From the NCBI GenBank assembly GCA_042408195.1, contig JBHOQL010000072.1:31913-95912 (forward strand): 64,000 bases of DNA, read 5' to 3'. The translations under genes and the position numbers were made by a program. The notes under the pieces are model-generated. The model worked only from the letters and a program-made list of their open reading frames with translations. It did not search any database and was not told the DNA's origin. Shown one piece after another: positions 46,754 through 55,054 of the stretch; positions within the stretch are counted from its first letter, which is position 1, and each line of letters begins with the position of its first letter. Source of the DNA: SpSt-600 sp042408195. Its GTDB lineage: Bacteria; Chloroflexota; Anaerolineae; SpSt-600.

Positions 46754-47362
46754 ATGCTGGAAATTATCCTGCTTTTGGTCTTATCTTATCTTATCGGCTC
46801 AATTCCTTTTTCCTACATAATTGCCCGCATTGCCTCGGGCAAAGACGTTCGCTACAATGGCGAGGGCAATGTGGGAGCGAGAAACGTATGGCATTTAGCC
46901 GGACCCATAGCCGGTATCGTAGCAGGACTTCTGGACCTTTCCAAGGGCGTCGCCGCTTACAGGTTAGCTCTTCATTTCACCACCAGTGAAGTAATCGTTT
47001 ACTTGGCTGGCCTGGCTGCAATCCTCGGCCACGGCTTTCCGATTTTCCTCAAGGGCAGGGGAGGTAAAGGGATTTCAGTGGCCCTGGGGTTCCTCCTCAA
47101 CGTGGTCCCTCAGGCCGTACTGCTTGGAGCAGTCCTCTACGGGATAGCCTGGTTCTTAACCCGCAATTTCAACGTGAGTGCAGGTGTTGGCCTCGGTTCC
47201 ATGGCGTTGCTGGCTCTTCTGTGGGTTTCCTTCTCAGAATGGCTTATGATTCTGGGTTTGATGGTGGTCCTGGCCATCAAGAAGGTTTTGGATCGTCCCC
47301 ACGAGACAGCTATACGCCAGAAGAGTGGTTGGTTTGAGCCCAGGGGTTTCATCCAACGCTGA
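46754..47362 (+). CDS. plsY: PlsY glycerol-3-phosphate acyltransferase (copy 2)
   Basis: A 202-residue membrane acyltransferase closer to standard PlsY than the copy at 38906. Motif 1 is GEGNVGARNVWH, motif 2 FLKGRGGKGISVALG, and a C-terminal RPHETAIR segment stands for motif 3. It acylates position 1 of glycerol-3-phosphate at the inner membrane with acyl-phosphate. It begins a three-gene unit with a GT2 gene (10 bp) and polX (4-bp overlap). Confidence 0.92.
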   Translation: MLEIILLLVLSYLIGSIPFSYIIARIASGKDVRYNGEGNVGARNVWHLAGPIAGIVAGLLDLSKGVAAYRLALHFTTSEVIVYLAGLAAILGHGFPIFLKGRGGKGISVALGFLLNVVPQAVLLGAVLYGIAWFLTRNFNVSAGVGLGSMALLALLWVSFSEWLMILGLMVVLAIKKVLDRPHETAIRQKSGWFEPRGFIQR

Positions 47363-47372
47363 GGTTCTGAAC

Positions 47373-48524
47373 ATGTTAGCCCTTTACCAGACAATTATCA
47401 CTGTTTTGATTCTGTTTGTCTTCTTGAATCTCTTCAACAACCTGCGCTTAATCCGCAAGCCCCCGGCCGAAGGTCCCCTGCCTATAGCTCCGCCTTTGGT
47501 TTCAATTTTAGTCCCGGCCAGGAACGAGGAGCGCAACATTGAAAGATGCGTCACCTCTCTCCTGGCTCAGGATTATCCTGCAAAGGAAATAATAGTCTTG
47601 GACGATGATTCCTCCGACAGGACGGCTTCAATTGTGGAAGCAATAGCGGCTGGAAATGAACCCGTTGCTCTGGTCCGAGGGAAATCCCTGCCTCCTGGAT
47701 GGATAGGCAAGAATTACGCTTGCCATCAACTCTCCCAGCTTGCCCACGGAGAATGGCTCCTTTTCACCGATGCGGACACCGTGCACTCCCCCTGCTCCGT
47801 ATCGGCTTCCCTTAGGGCAGCTATTGAAGAAGAGTTAGATTTTCTGAGCCTGATACCGCGCATAATAACCTTGTCCTTCTGGGAGAAAGTGCTCCTGCCG
47901 GTAATCCCGTTCGGGCTTATGAGTTTCTGGCCTCTTGGGCTCATGAATTCCATACCCCATCCCCGGGTGGTGATGGCCATTGGCCCTTTCATGCTGGTTA
48001 GGAAAAAAGCTTACCTCAAGGCCGGGGGTTACGAGGCTATTCGGGACAACATAGTGGACGATATAGCCCTGGCCAGGGAGGTGAAGAGAGCTGGGGGGCG
48101 AGTCGCTTTGATGGATGGAACCGACCTGGTTTCGGTGCGCTTTTACTGCAATTTCTGGGAGATATGGAATGGCCTCTCTAAGAGCATATTTGGCGCGCTG
48201 GATTACTCCCTCACAACAGCAGCCTTTTACCTTATCGCGGGCTGGTGCCTCTTCGTTTATCCCTACTTTCAGGTTTTCCAGAGCCTGGCTCTCTGGGAAT
48301 TTCACTTCCTGACCTTCTGGGTACCCATCTTCCACATAGCTCTTGCCTGGATAATGCACTATAAAGTGGCCCGCCGGTTCAAGCTTTCCCCTCTCACCCC
48401 CGTCTTCAGTGGTTTGACTGTGGCTTTGACTTTGCTTATGATTATTAACTCGGTGAGGTGCTCCCTCATCGGACGGGGATTGGCTTGGAAAGGGCGTTAC
48501 TACAACGTTGGGGTGCGCAGATGA
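47373..48524 (+). CDS. Glycosyltransferase family 2, carotenoid/hopanoid-associated type
   Basis: A 383-residue GT2 enzyme anchored by an N-terminal helix and about three C-terminal helices. It carries VSILVPARNEERNIERCV, LDDDSSDRT, TDADTVHSP and the GYEAIRDNIVDDIALAREVKRAG segment, which together resemble the CrtQ/HpnB-like group that glycosylates apolar lipids such as carotenoids. ATG 47373 lies 10 bp after plsY; its stop overlaps polX by 4 bp (ATGA). The acceptor is inferred only. Confidence 0.87.
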   Translation: MLALYQTIITVLILFVFLNLFNNLRLIRKPPAEGPLPIAPPLVSILVPARNEERNIERCVTSLLAQDYPAKEIIVLDDDSSDRTASIVEAIAAGNEPVALVRGKSLPPGWIGKNYACHQLSQLAHGEWLLFTDADTVHSPCSVSASLRAAIEEELDFLSLIPRIITLSFWEKVLLPVIPFGLMSFWPLGLMNSIPHPRVVMAIGPFMLVRKKAYLKAGGYEAIRDNIVDDIALAREVKRAGGRVALMDGTDLVSVRFYCNFWEIWNGLSKSIFGALDYSLTTAAFYLIAGWCLFVYPYFQVFQSLALWEFHFLTFWVPIFHIALAWIMHYKVARRFKLSPLTPVFSGLTVALTLLMIINSVRCSLIGRGLAWKGRYYNVGVRR

Positions 48525-50251
48525 CCAATAAGGAAGTGGCGGATATATTGAGGCGCATAGCCGATATGCTGGAGATTAAAGGAGAAATTGTCTACAAGGC
48601 CTTGGCTTACCGGCGAGCCGCCGACAATATTGAATACCTGGGCCGCGACATTGTAGATCTCTGGCGCGAGGGCAGGCTGTTGGAAATACCAGGCGTGGGG
48701 AAATCCCTGGCGGAGAAGCTGGATGAACTCCTCCGCACCGGTAAGATGAGTTACTACGAGGAGCTGAAGGAGGAGATACCCCCAGGGGTTGTGAGCCTGC
48801 TCCAAGTCCCGGAAGTGGGGCCGAAAACAGCTAAGCTTGTCTGGGAGAAGCTCGGTATAACCTCAATCCCCGAACTGGAAAGAGCAGCCAGAGAGGGTAA
48901 ACTCCGCACTCTTCCAGGGCTCGGTGTCAAATCAGAGGCTAAGATCCTGGCTGGAATTGAAGCCCTCTACCGGCGTTCCGAGCGTATCCCCTTGGCTACG
49001 GCCCTTCCGGTAGCCAGGGAGATAATCCAGTCTCTTAAGGAGGCTACCCCGCACGCCTTAAAGGTCACCGCTGCCGGAAGCCTGCGCCGGATGAAGGCAA
49101 CCATAGGAGATATAGACCTGCTGGCTTCCTCTTATAGGCCGGAAGAAGTAATAGAAGCTTTCACTCATTTGCCCCAGGTGGCTGAGGTCTCAATGAAAGG
49201 CCCCACTAAATCCACCGTTTACCTCCACAACGGCCTCCAAGTGGACCTCAGGGTTCTTCCTCCGGAGCGGTATGGCTCGCTCCTCCAGTACTTCACCGGC
49301 TCCAAGGAGCACAATGTAGCTCTCAGGGGACTAGCCCTTGAAATGGGCCTTAGTTTGAGCGAGTACGGCTTCAAGAAAGACGGGGAGGAAATCCTTTGCC
49401 CTGAAGAAGAAGACGTCTACCGTATCTTGGGGTTGGAGTGGATTCCACCTGAGCTGCGGGAAAACAGGGGGGAGATTGAAGCGGCTAAAAAGAAGCAACT
49501 TCCACGCCTTGTAGAACTTGCGGACATAAAAGGCGACTTGCATGTCCACACCAACTGGAGCGATGGTGCTTCCTCCATTGAGGAAATAGCCGAGGCCGCT
49601 CGCCGCCGCGGCTATCAGTACCTGGTCATCTCCGACCACAGCCATGGCCTTGGGATTGCCAGGGGGTTAACCCCCGAGAGGCTTAGAGAGCAGAGAGCCA
49701 TCATTGATGAGCTTAACCGGCGCTGGAGCAATTTCCGGCTCCTTCAAGGGGCCGAAGTTGAAATAAGGGCCGATGGCTCCCTTGATTACCCCGACGAAGT
49801 GCTGGCTTCTCTGGATTTGGTCATCGCTTCCATCCACACAGGGCTCAGGCAAGATAGAGAACGCATTACAGCCAGGGTGATAAATGCCATGCGCAACCCT
49901 TACGTTGATATAATTGGGCACCCTTCTGGGCGCATCCTGGGTCAGAGGGAAGAAAGCGCAGTAGATATGGACGAAGTTCTAAGGGTGGCCAGGGAAACCG
50001 GAACTATATTGGAGGTAGACGGTACACCGGACAGGTTGGACCTGGACGATGTTTACATCCGCAGAGCCGTGGAAATGGGGGTCAAGTTAGCCATAGACAG
50101 CGATGCCCACAACCTTTACGGCCTTGATGCCATGGAATTCGGAGTAGCGATGGCCCGCCGGGGCTGGGCTGAGCCGAAAGATGTAGTCAATACGCTTCCG
50201 CTGGAAGAACTGCTGAGGACTTTGAAGAGAAGCCGTCGCTCCCGAGGTTAA
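48521..50251 (+). CDS. polX: DNA polymerase X with PHP domain
   Basis: A 576-residue family X DNA polymerase/3'-5' exonuclease for base-excision repair. The N-terminal HhH region includes LLEIPGVGKSLAEKLDELL and RTLPGLGVKSEAKILAG. The nucleotidyltransferase domain has AAGSLRRMKATIGDIDLLAS (GS-x-RR and DxD-type acids) and HNGLQVDLRV. The C-terminal PHP domain has DLHVHTNWSDGASS, ISDHSHGLG and AIDSDAHN. ATG 48521 gives the canonical start; the frame extends upstream into the GT2 gene but that part has no homology. Its stop overlaps the convergent nuclease gene by 4 bp. Confidence 0.95.
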   Translation: MTNKEVADILRRIADMLEIKGEIVYKALAYRRAADNIEYLGRDIVDLWREGRLLEIPGVGKSLAEKLDELLRTGKMSYYEELKEEIPPGVVSLLQVPEVGPKTAKLVWEKLGITSIPELERAAREGKLRTLPGLGVKSEAKILAGIEALYRRSERIPLATALPVAREIIQSLKEATPHALKVTAAGSLRRMKATIGDIDLLASSYRPEEVIEAFTHLPQVAEVSMKGPTKSTVYLHNGLQVDLRVLPPERYGSLLQYFTGSKEHNVALRGLALEMGLSLSEYGFKKDGEEILCPEEEDVYRILGLEWIPPELRENRGEIEAAKKKQLPRLVELADIKGDLHVHTNWSDGASSIEEIAEAARRRGYQYLVISDHSHGLGIARGLTPERLREQRAIIDELNRRWSNFRLLQGAEVEIRADGSLDYPDEVLASLDLVIASIHTGLRQDRERITARVINAMRNPYVDIIGHPSGRILGQREESAVDMDEVLRVARETGTILEVDGTPDRLDLDDVYIRRAVEMGVKLAIDSDAHNLYGLDAMEFGVAMARRGWAEPKDVVNTLPLEELLRTLKRSRRSRG

Positions 50252-51012
50252 CGCTCGCACCCTATCCCATCCCCATCCAAATCAAAATGGTGGGGATCGG
50301 GGGGGAGGACTTTAAAGCGTCTGTAAGGTATATCCCTGCAGTCGAGGTCTGGTGGTGGCGGAGGAATGCAAACTTCAGGGTAAGAAGGGTCGCAACGAGG
50401 AGAGGGGGTAGGGGTTAAGCGAGCTTCACCCCATAAACCAAGATTTGATTCCCGAGCCTGTCTCTCAGCTTCAAGGAATAGATCCGCACAAGACACATCG
50501 GGCGGGTACGTCACAACCCTGGCGTATCCGTTCCTGATCAGGGCATAATTCACAAAGATTCCATTTGCGAACACGTAGCGGAGTAGTCGGCCGTAGCGAT
50601 CAGTTTCAGAGACGTCTCTGAAGAGTATCAGTTTCTTGTTCAAGACCATGGAAGCATTGGCTTGAGTCGCTTCCTGGTAGAAGGGTTCATCGAGCTCAGG
50701 CGTATCCACTCCGATGTAGCGAACTCTGTAGACCTTCCCCTCCATGCTTACGTCTATTGTATCGCCATCCACAACAGCAACCGTCAGGGCTTCTTCGGCC
50801 ATTGTCCTCGGGACGCAGGATGCTTCCGGCGGGGGGATAAACTGAGCTTGAGTGGGAGTTGGGGTCGGAGCTGGGGAAAAAGTAGGGGTAATGGAGGGCA
50901 TACGGATTAAAGACGAAAACAGCAAGCCCGTTACAAACCCGCACACAATTCCCATTCCCAGAAGACCTATGGCTCCTACGATGAAAGGCAAGAGATTCTT
51001 GGTTTTTTGCAT
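50248..51012 (-). CDS. Membrane-anchored thermonuclease with Excalibur domain
   Basis: A 254-residue staphylococcal-nuclease-type protein. An N-terminal transmembrane helix (about 8-35) and a Thr/Pro linker precede the SNase domain (VVDGDTIDV, VRYIGVDTPE, RDVSETDRYGRLLRYV), which retains the Asp and Arg catalytic residues. After a Pro-rich linker the C-terminus has a short cysteine-bearing Excalibur repeat DLDGDGIGCE, a calcium-binding-type motif. It should be extracellular and cell-attached, perhaps for DNA scavenging. Confidence 0.92.
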   Translation of the reverse strand: MQKTKNLLPFIVGAIGLLGMGIVCGFVTGLLFSSLIRMPSITPTFSPAPTPTPTQAQFIPPPEASCVPRTMAEEALTVAVVDGDTIDVSMEGKVYRVRYIGVDTPELDEPFYQEATQANASMVLNKKLILFRDVSETDRYGRLLRYVFANGIFVNYALIRNGYARVVTYPPDVSCADLFLEAERQARESNLGLWGEARLTPTPSPRCDPSYPEVCIPPPPPDLDCRDIPYRRFKVLPPDPHHFDLDGDGIGCER

Positions 51013-51203
51013 ACGCCTCCTTTCTGTTCAAAGCCTGTCAAGGAGTAAGCTCCCCTTTTACCTCCTGTTTTCTACCGCACTCACCGGCCTGAGTCTGCCA
51101 TTACGGGGCTAACCTTTCAGCCTATCCTTCGTTTGTTTTTACTTACTCCCATAAGCTTAAGGTTTACGGTGGCTTGGGAGCAGAAACTGGTGTTTACTGT
51201 TCC

Positions 51204-51464
51204 TTATATCGTTTTCCCGGGGGCATTCTCCAATCTCAGCGTAGGGGACCCATGCACCTCTAATTTGTCCACCCATACCAACTTTGAGTTTGCGGTAGAG
51301 TGAACTGGAGAGTTCATCCTCAGATAAACTTTTGCCGCATCTGTTAGCTGAGGATTTGCCCAGCTTACAGTCCCACTTATGGACAGGATTTTGCTCCCTG
51401 CTCCACCTTCGTTTTTTGGAGGAATGTTCTCGAAATTTTCCGTTAAGGGTGTATTACGCTGCAC
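51204..51464 (-). pseudogene. Fragment of a beta-rich protein (orphan ORF)
   Basis: An 86-residue frame that opens right after a TAG upstream and has no ribosome site at its GTG. It reads TENFENIPPKNEGGAGSKILSISGTVSW and later KLVWVDKLEVHGSPTLRLENAP, with a beta-sandwich or surface-protein look, but I do not recognise the family. It is most likely the remnant of a larger gene. The rest of 51013-51529 contains nothing convincing apart from a weak promoter-like pair just ahead of the MBL gene. Confidence 0.35.
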
Positions 51465-51529
51465 TACAACCCTAAGTTTTGCCCATCCCTAGTTTTGTGT
51501 TAAACTTTTGCCCGTGGAAAGGAGGTGGC

Positions 51530-52156
51530 ATGATCGTAGAATGCTTAGCGGTCGGTCCACTTCAGACCAACTGTTACATTGTAGCCGATGAGCTGAACGG
51601 CAAAGGGGTTATCATAGACCCCGGCGGGGATGCGGGCAAGATCCTCAAGACTGTTGAGAGGCTCGGGATTGAGGTCTCTCTGGTGATAAACACCCACGGC
51701 CACTTTGACCACATTATGGCAAACAAAGACGTCATCAAGGCGACCGGCGCTTCCCTCGCCATCCACATGGACGATGAAGCCCTCCTCCGCAGAGGAGGGG
51801 GTTTACCTTTCCTAGGCCTGATCGCTTCTAGCCCTCCACCGGATCTGTATCTTCAGGATGGAGATGAAGTCAAAATCGGCAGCGCTTACCTGAAAGTAAT
51901 TCACACCCCCGGCCATTCTCCCGGCAGCATTTCCCTCTATTACCCTGAAGGGGGCATCCTCTTCTGCGGTGATGTCCTCTTCTACATGGGAGTTGGGCGG
52001 TGGGATTTCCCCGGGGGTAACTACGAAGTCCTCATGGCTTCCATCCGAAATAAACTGCTTACTCTGCCCGATGAAACAATTGTTTATCCCGGCCATGGTC
52101 CGTCTACCACCATAGGGCAAGAGAAAGCCCATAACCCCTTTTTAACCGAGCTGTGA
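51530..52156 (+). CDS. MBL-fold hydrolase (glyoxalase II-like)
   Basis: A 208-residue metallo-beta-lactamase-fold hydrolase. The metal motif THGHFDH (HxHxDH) is intact, with later His in HTPGHSPGS, Asp in FCGDVLF and His in YPGHGPST. This is the short glyoxalase II-like group that hydrolyses thioesters. ATG 51530 follows AAAGGAGG. Its 3' end overlaps the convergent Ptb gene by 15 bp. Confidence 0.93.
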   Translation: MIVECLAVGPLQTNCYIVADELNGKGVIIDPGGDAGKILKTVERLGIEVSLVINTHGHFDHIMANKDVIKATGASLAIHMDDEALLRRGGGLPFLGLIASSPPPDLYLQDGDEVKIGSAYLKVIHTPGHSPGSISLYYPEGGILFCGDVLFYMGVGRWDFPGGNYEVLMASIRNKLLTLPDETIVYPGHGPSTTIGQEKAHNPFLTEL

Positions 52157-53053
52157 AGCCAGATATACACCTAAGGCTATGGAGATGAACTTGGTTTCTG
52201 GCGGATCGGCCCGAGATGGAAGGACCAATGGGCATTTGGCTCCCACTGCAACGCCTGCCATTTTGCCTCGGGCAAAGTAGATTATGGCTTTGGCCAGGAT
52301 GTTCCCCGCCTCAATGTCAGGGGCAATTATAATGTCAGCGTCGCCTGCCACTTCGCTTTTTATCCCTTTCACTTCCGCTGAACGGGGAGAAATGGCATTA
52401 TCCAGGGCTAAGGGCCCATCCACTATCCCACCTTTTATCTGACCCCGCTGGGCCATTTTCGAGAGATTGGCAGCATCCATGCTGACAGGAATTTTGGGGT
52501 TCACCATCTCCGTAGCAGCGAGGATGGCCACTTTCGGGCATTCTATCCCGAGAGCGTGAGCTACATCAATGGCGTTTTGGACTATCTCCACTTTCTGCTC
52601 TAAAGTGGGGGAGACCACTACCCCTATATCGCTTATTAAAAGCAACTTATCCCAACCTGGGATTTCAAAGATGCTAACATCGGTGACCAATTTGCCTATA
52701 CGAAGGCCCTTTTCCCTGTCCAGAGCGGCTCTCAAAAGGTGGCCAGGTTGAGCCAGGCCGTTCATTATCAGATCTACTTGACCGTTTCGGGCCATCTCCA
52801 CTACACGGGCACAGGCTTCTCGCTCATTGCTCTCTTGGATAAGCTCAAAATCACCAAGATCAACACCTTCACGGGCCGCGATCTCCTCTATCGCTTTCAC
52901 TTCTCCCATTAGGGTGGGAATGGCTATTCCTTCGTCGTAGGCCCGGCGAGCTGCTATTATTGTGGCTGGTTCATGGGAGAAAGCTATGGCTAATCGCTTG
53001 GGGCCTCGTGTTTTAGCTGCTTCCACAAGCTGGGCAAAGCTCCTTATGGCCAT
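52142..53053 (-). CDS. Phosphate acyltransferase, Ptb-like (copy 1)
   Basis: A 303-residue phosphate butyryl/acetyltransferase-type protein that would convert acyl-CoA and phosphate to acyl-phosphate. It carries FEIPGWDKLLLISDIGVVVSPTLEQKVEIVQNAID, MVNPKIP and GPLALDNAISPRSAEVKGI. ATG 53053 behind GGAGG is used; a TTG at 53059 is in frame. The start overlaps the adenosine deaminase stop by 10 bp. It is highly similar to copy 2 from about residue 100 onward, while the N-terminal thirds differ. No butyrate kinase gene accompanies the pair. Confidence 0.88.
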   Translation of the reverse strand: MAIRSFAQLVEAAKTRGPKRLAIAFSHEPATIIAARRAYDEGIAIPTLMGEVKAIEEIAAREGVDLGDFELIQESNEREACARVVEMARNGQVDLIMNGLAQPGHLLRAALDREKGLRIGKLVTDVSIFEIPGWDKLLLISDIGVVVSPTLEQKVEIVQNAIDVAHALGIECPKVAILAATEMVNPKIPVSMDAANLSKMAQRGQIKGGIVDGPLALDNAISPRSAEVKGIKSEVAGDADIIIAPDIEAGNILAKAIIYFARGKMAGVAVGAKCPLVLPSRADPPETKFISIALGVYLASQLG

Positions 53054-54129
53054 ATCCAAACCTCCTCTTTCCTGGGCATAATTGGAAGGTTTAGTTTCTG
53101 GAGTTCTTTATTAAATTCTTCGGCAAGCCTCACTTTTTCCGCGGGAGGCATGAAGGCTCCCATAATTCCGTTCCAGATCACGGCTAAGAGTTCTTCTTGG
53201 GTCATCCCGAATTTCCTCAGAGCCAGCAGATACTCGTCGGTCAGACTCGTGCCCGAAATGCCAGGATCATCGGTGTTCAAAGTGACCAGAATCCCCAAAC
53301 GGAACAGGGCCGGGAAAGGGTGCTCCTCAAGCTTCCTGACGGCCCCCGTTTGCAGGTTGCTTGTAAGGCATATTTCCAGGACCACCTTCTTGAACATAAG
53401 AAGATCCAAAACGTTCACATCTTCTATAGCCCTCACTCCGTGGCCGATTCTGTGGGCTCCAAGGACTTCTACGGCTTCGTATATGCTTCCCGGCCCGGTT
53501 ACCTCCCCTGCGTGAATGGTTATCCCCAGACCTTTACGGCGTGCATCCCTAAAAAGAGGCGCGAAGGGATAGGCTCTATAATTTACCTCATCACCTGCCA
53601 AGTCCAAACCTACAACTCCTTTGCCCCTCAGATCCAATGCTAACTGGACCAGCTCTTTAGCTGTTCCTAGGTCGGTATCCCTCGTAATCGTTATTAAGAA
53701 ACTCAAGCGAATTCCTTTTTCTCGTGCAACTTTTAAGCCGGCTTCAATAACCCATTCGCTGACTTTCCGCAGTGGGAAGCCTTGAGCCTGAGCCAAAGCA
53801 ATGGGGTTAAAACGCAGCTCCAAGTAACGGACGTTATCTTCGACAGCGTCAAGGACTGCTTCATAAGCGATCCTCTGGATCGCTTCACGGCTGGAATAAA
53901 TGCGCCTCAAAATACGGAACTTTTCTAGGAAAGCATGGTAATCGGGCAAATCGCGCTCGTTAACCTGGACATAGCGCCGCAGCTCTTCGGGCTCGCTGGT
54001 GGGCAAGGGGATGCGCTCCCTGGTGGCTATTTCCACGATAGTGGAAAAGCGGAGAGAACCTTCCAGATGGCGGTGTAGGTCCACTTTGGGAAGCTGCTTC
54101 ACCTTTTCCCTGGAATGGGGCAAGGGCAT
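53044..54129 (-). CDS. add: Adenosine deaminase
   Basis: A 361-residue amidohydrolase that deaminates adenosine or a related purine nucleoside. The zinc ligands are present: the DLHRHLEGS motif (HxH) near the N-terminus, TIHAGE, HRIGHGV and NTDDPGIS with the paired Asp. The residues fit the adenosine/adenine deaminase family; the exact purine is inferred. It sits between two Ptb paralogues and may be co-transcribed with both. In a futalosine-pathway organism it could also act on a deoxyfutalosine-type intermediate, which is speculative. Confidence 0.9.
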   Translation of the reverse strand: MPLPHSREKVKQLPKVDLHRHLEGSLRFSTIVEIATRERIPLPTSEPEELRRYVQVNERDLPDYHAFLEKFRILRRIYSSREAIQRIAYEAVLDAVEDNVRYLELRFNPIALAQAQGFPLRKVSEWVIEAGLKVAREKGIRLSFLITITRDTDLGTAKELVQLALDLRGKGVVGLDLAGDEVNYRAYPFAPLFRDARRKGLGITIHAGEVTGPGSIYEAVEVLGAHRIGHGVRAIEDVNVLDLLMFKKVVLEICLTSNLQTGAVRKLEEHPFPALFRLGILVTLNTDDPGISGTSLTDEYLLALRKFGMTQEELLAVIWNGIMGAFMPPAEKVRLAEEFNKELQKLNLPIMPRKEEVWIWP

Positions 54130-54138
54130 GGCTTTACC

Positions 54139-55044
54139 TTAATCCGGGGCTAATAGGACTCCCAGAGCTATGGATACAAGTTTTGTCTCGTGGGGGTCGG
54201 AACGGGATGCTACTACGAGGGGGCATTTACCTCCGACCACCACACCGGCCATTTTGCCGCCGGCAAAGTAGGTTATAGCCTTGGCCAGGACGTTCCCTGC
54301 TTCTATGTCTGGCGTGATCAGGATATCGGCTTTGCCTGCTACTGGACTGTTGATGCCTTTTATCCTGGCCGATTCCTCGCTTATAGCGTTATCCAGGGCC
54401 AGAGGGCCATCCACTATTCCTCCTTTTATCTGGCCTCTATCGGCCATCTTGGATAGGTTGGCTGCGTCAAGGGTGGAGGGGATTTTGGGGTTAACCATTT
54501 CAGTGGCAGCCAAGATGGCCACTTTGGGGCATTCAACTCCCAAAGCCTGAGCTACGTCGATAGCGTTCTGGACTATTACCACTTTCTCTTCCAGGGTTGG
54601 AGCCACCACTACACCAGCATCGCTTATGAAGATAAGCCGGTCAAAGCCGGGTATTTCAAAAATTCCCACATGAGTGAGAAGTTTTCCGATCCTGATGCCT
54701 ATCTCTTTATCCAAAGCAGCCCTCAGGAAATGGCCAGTTTCTATTTTCCCCTTCATAGCCAACTGGGCATGGCCAAGGCTTACCAGTTCCATTACTTTGC
54801 GTGCCGCTGTTAGAGGGTCAGGCTCATGGATGACCATCATCCTCCCCAAGTCAATGTTGTCTTCAGCAGCGAGGCGGCGTATAAGGGAATGGTCCCCCAC
54901 AAGAATGCACTCAGCCAGGCCCAGTTTTTCAGCATCTTGGGCGGCCAGAAGAACTTCCTTCTCATGAGCAGCGGCTATAGCTACGACTTTCGGGCCTTTA
55001 CGGCGAGCCTCTTCCATGAGTTGCGAGAAACTAGTTATACCCAT
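54139..55044 (-). CDS. Phosphate acyltransferase, Ptb-like (copy 2)
   Basis: A 301-residue paralogue of the gene at 52142 with the same landmarks: FEIPGFDRLIFISDAGVVVAPTLEEKVVIV, EMVNPKIPSTLDAANL and GPLALDNAISEESA. The C-terminal two thirds are nearly the same in both copies and the N-terminal third is diverged, suggesting a duplication followed by change at the substrate side. ATG 55044 (GGAGG upstream) is preferred to GTG 55050. It directly follows the histidine kinase gene. Confidence 0.88.
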   Translation of the reverse strand: MGITSFSQLMEEARRKGPKVVAIAAAHEKEVLLAAQDAEKLGLAECILVGDHSLIRRLAAEDNIDLGRMMVIHEPDPLTAARKVMELVSLGHAQLAMKGKIETGHFLRAALDKEIGIRIGKLLTHVGIFEIPGFDRLIFISDAGVVVAPTLEEKVVIVQNAIDVAQALGVECPKVAILAATEMVNPKIPSTLDAANLSKMADRGQIKGGIVDGPLALDNAISEESARIKGINSPVAGKADILITPDIEAGNVLAKAITYFAGGKMAGVVVGGKCPLVVASRSDPHETKLVSIALGVLLAPD

Positions 55045-55054
55045 AGACACCTCC

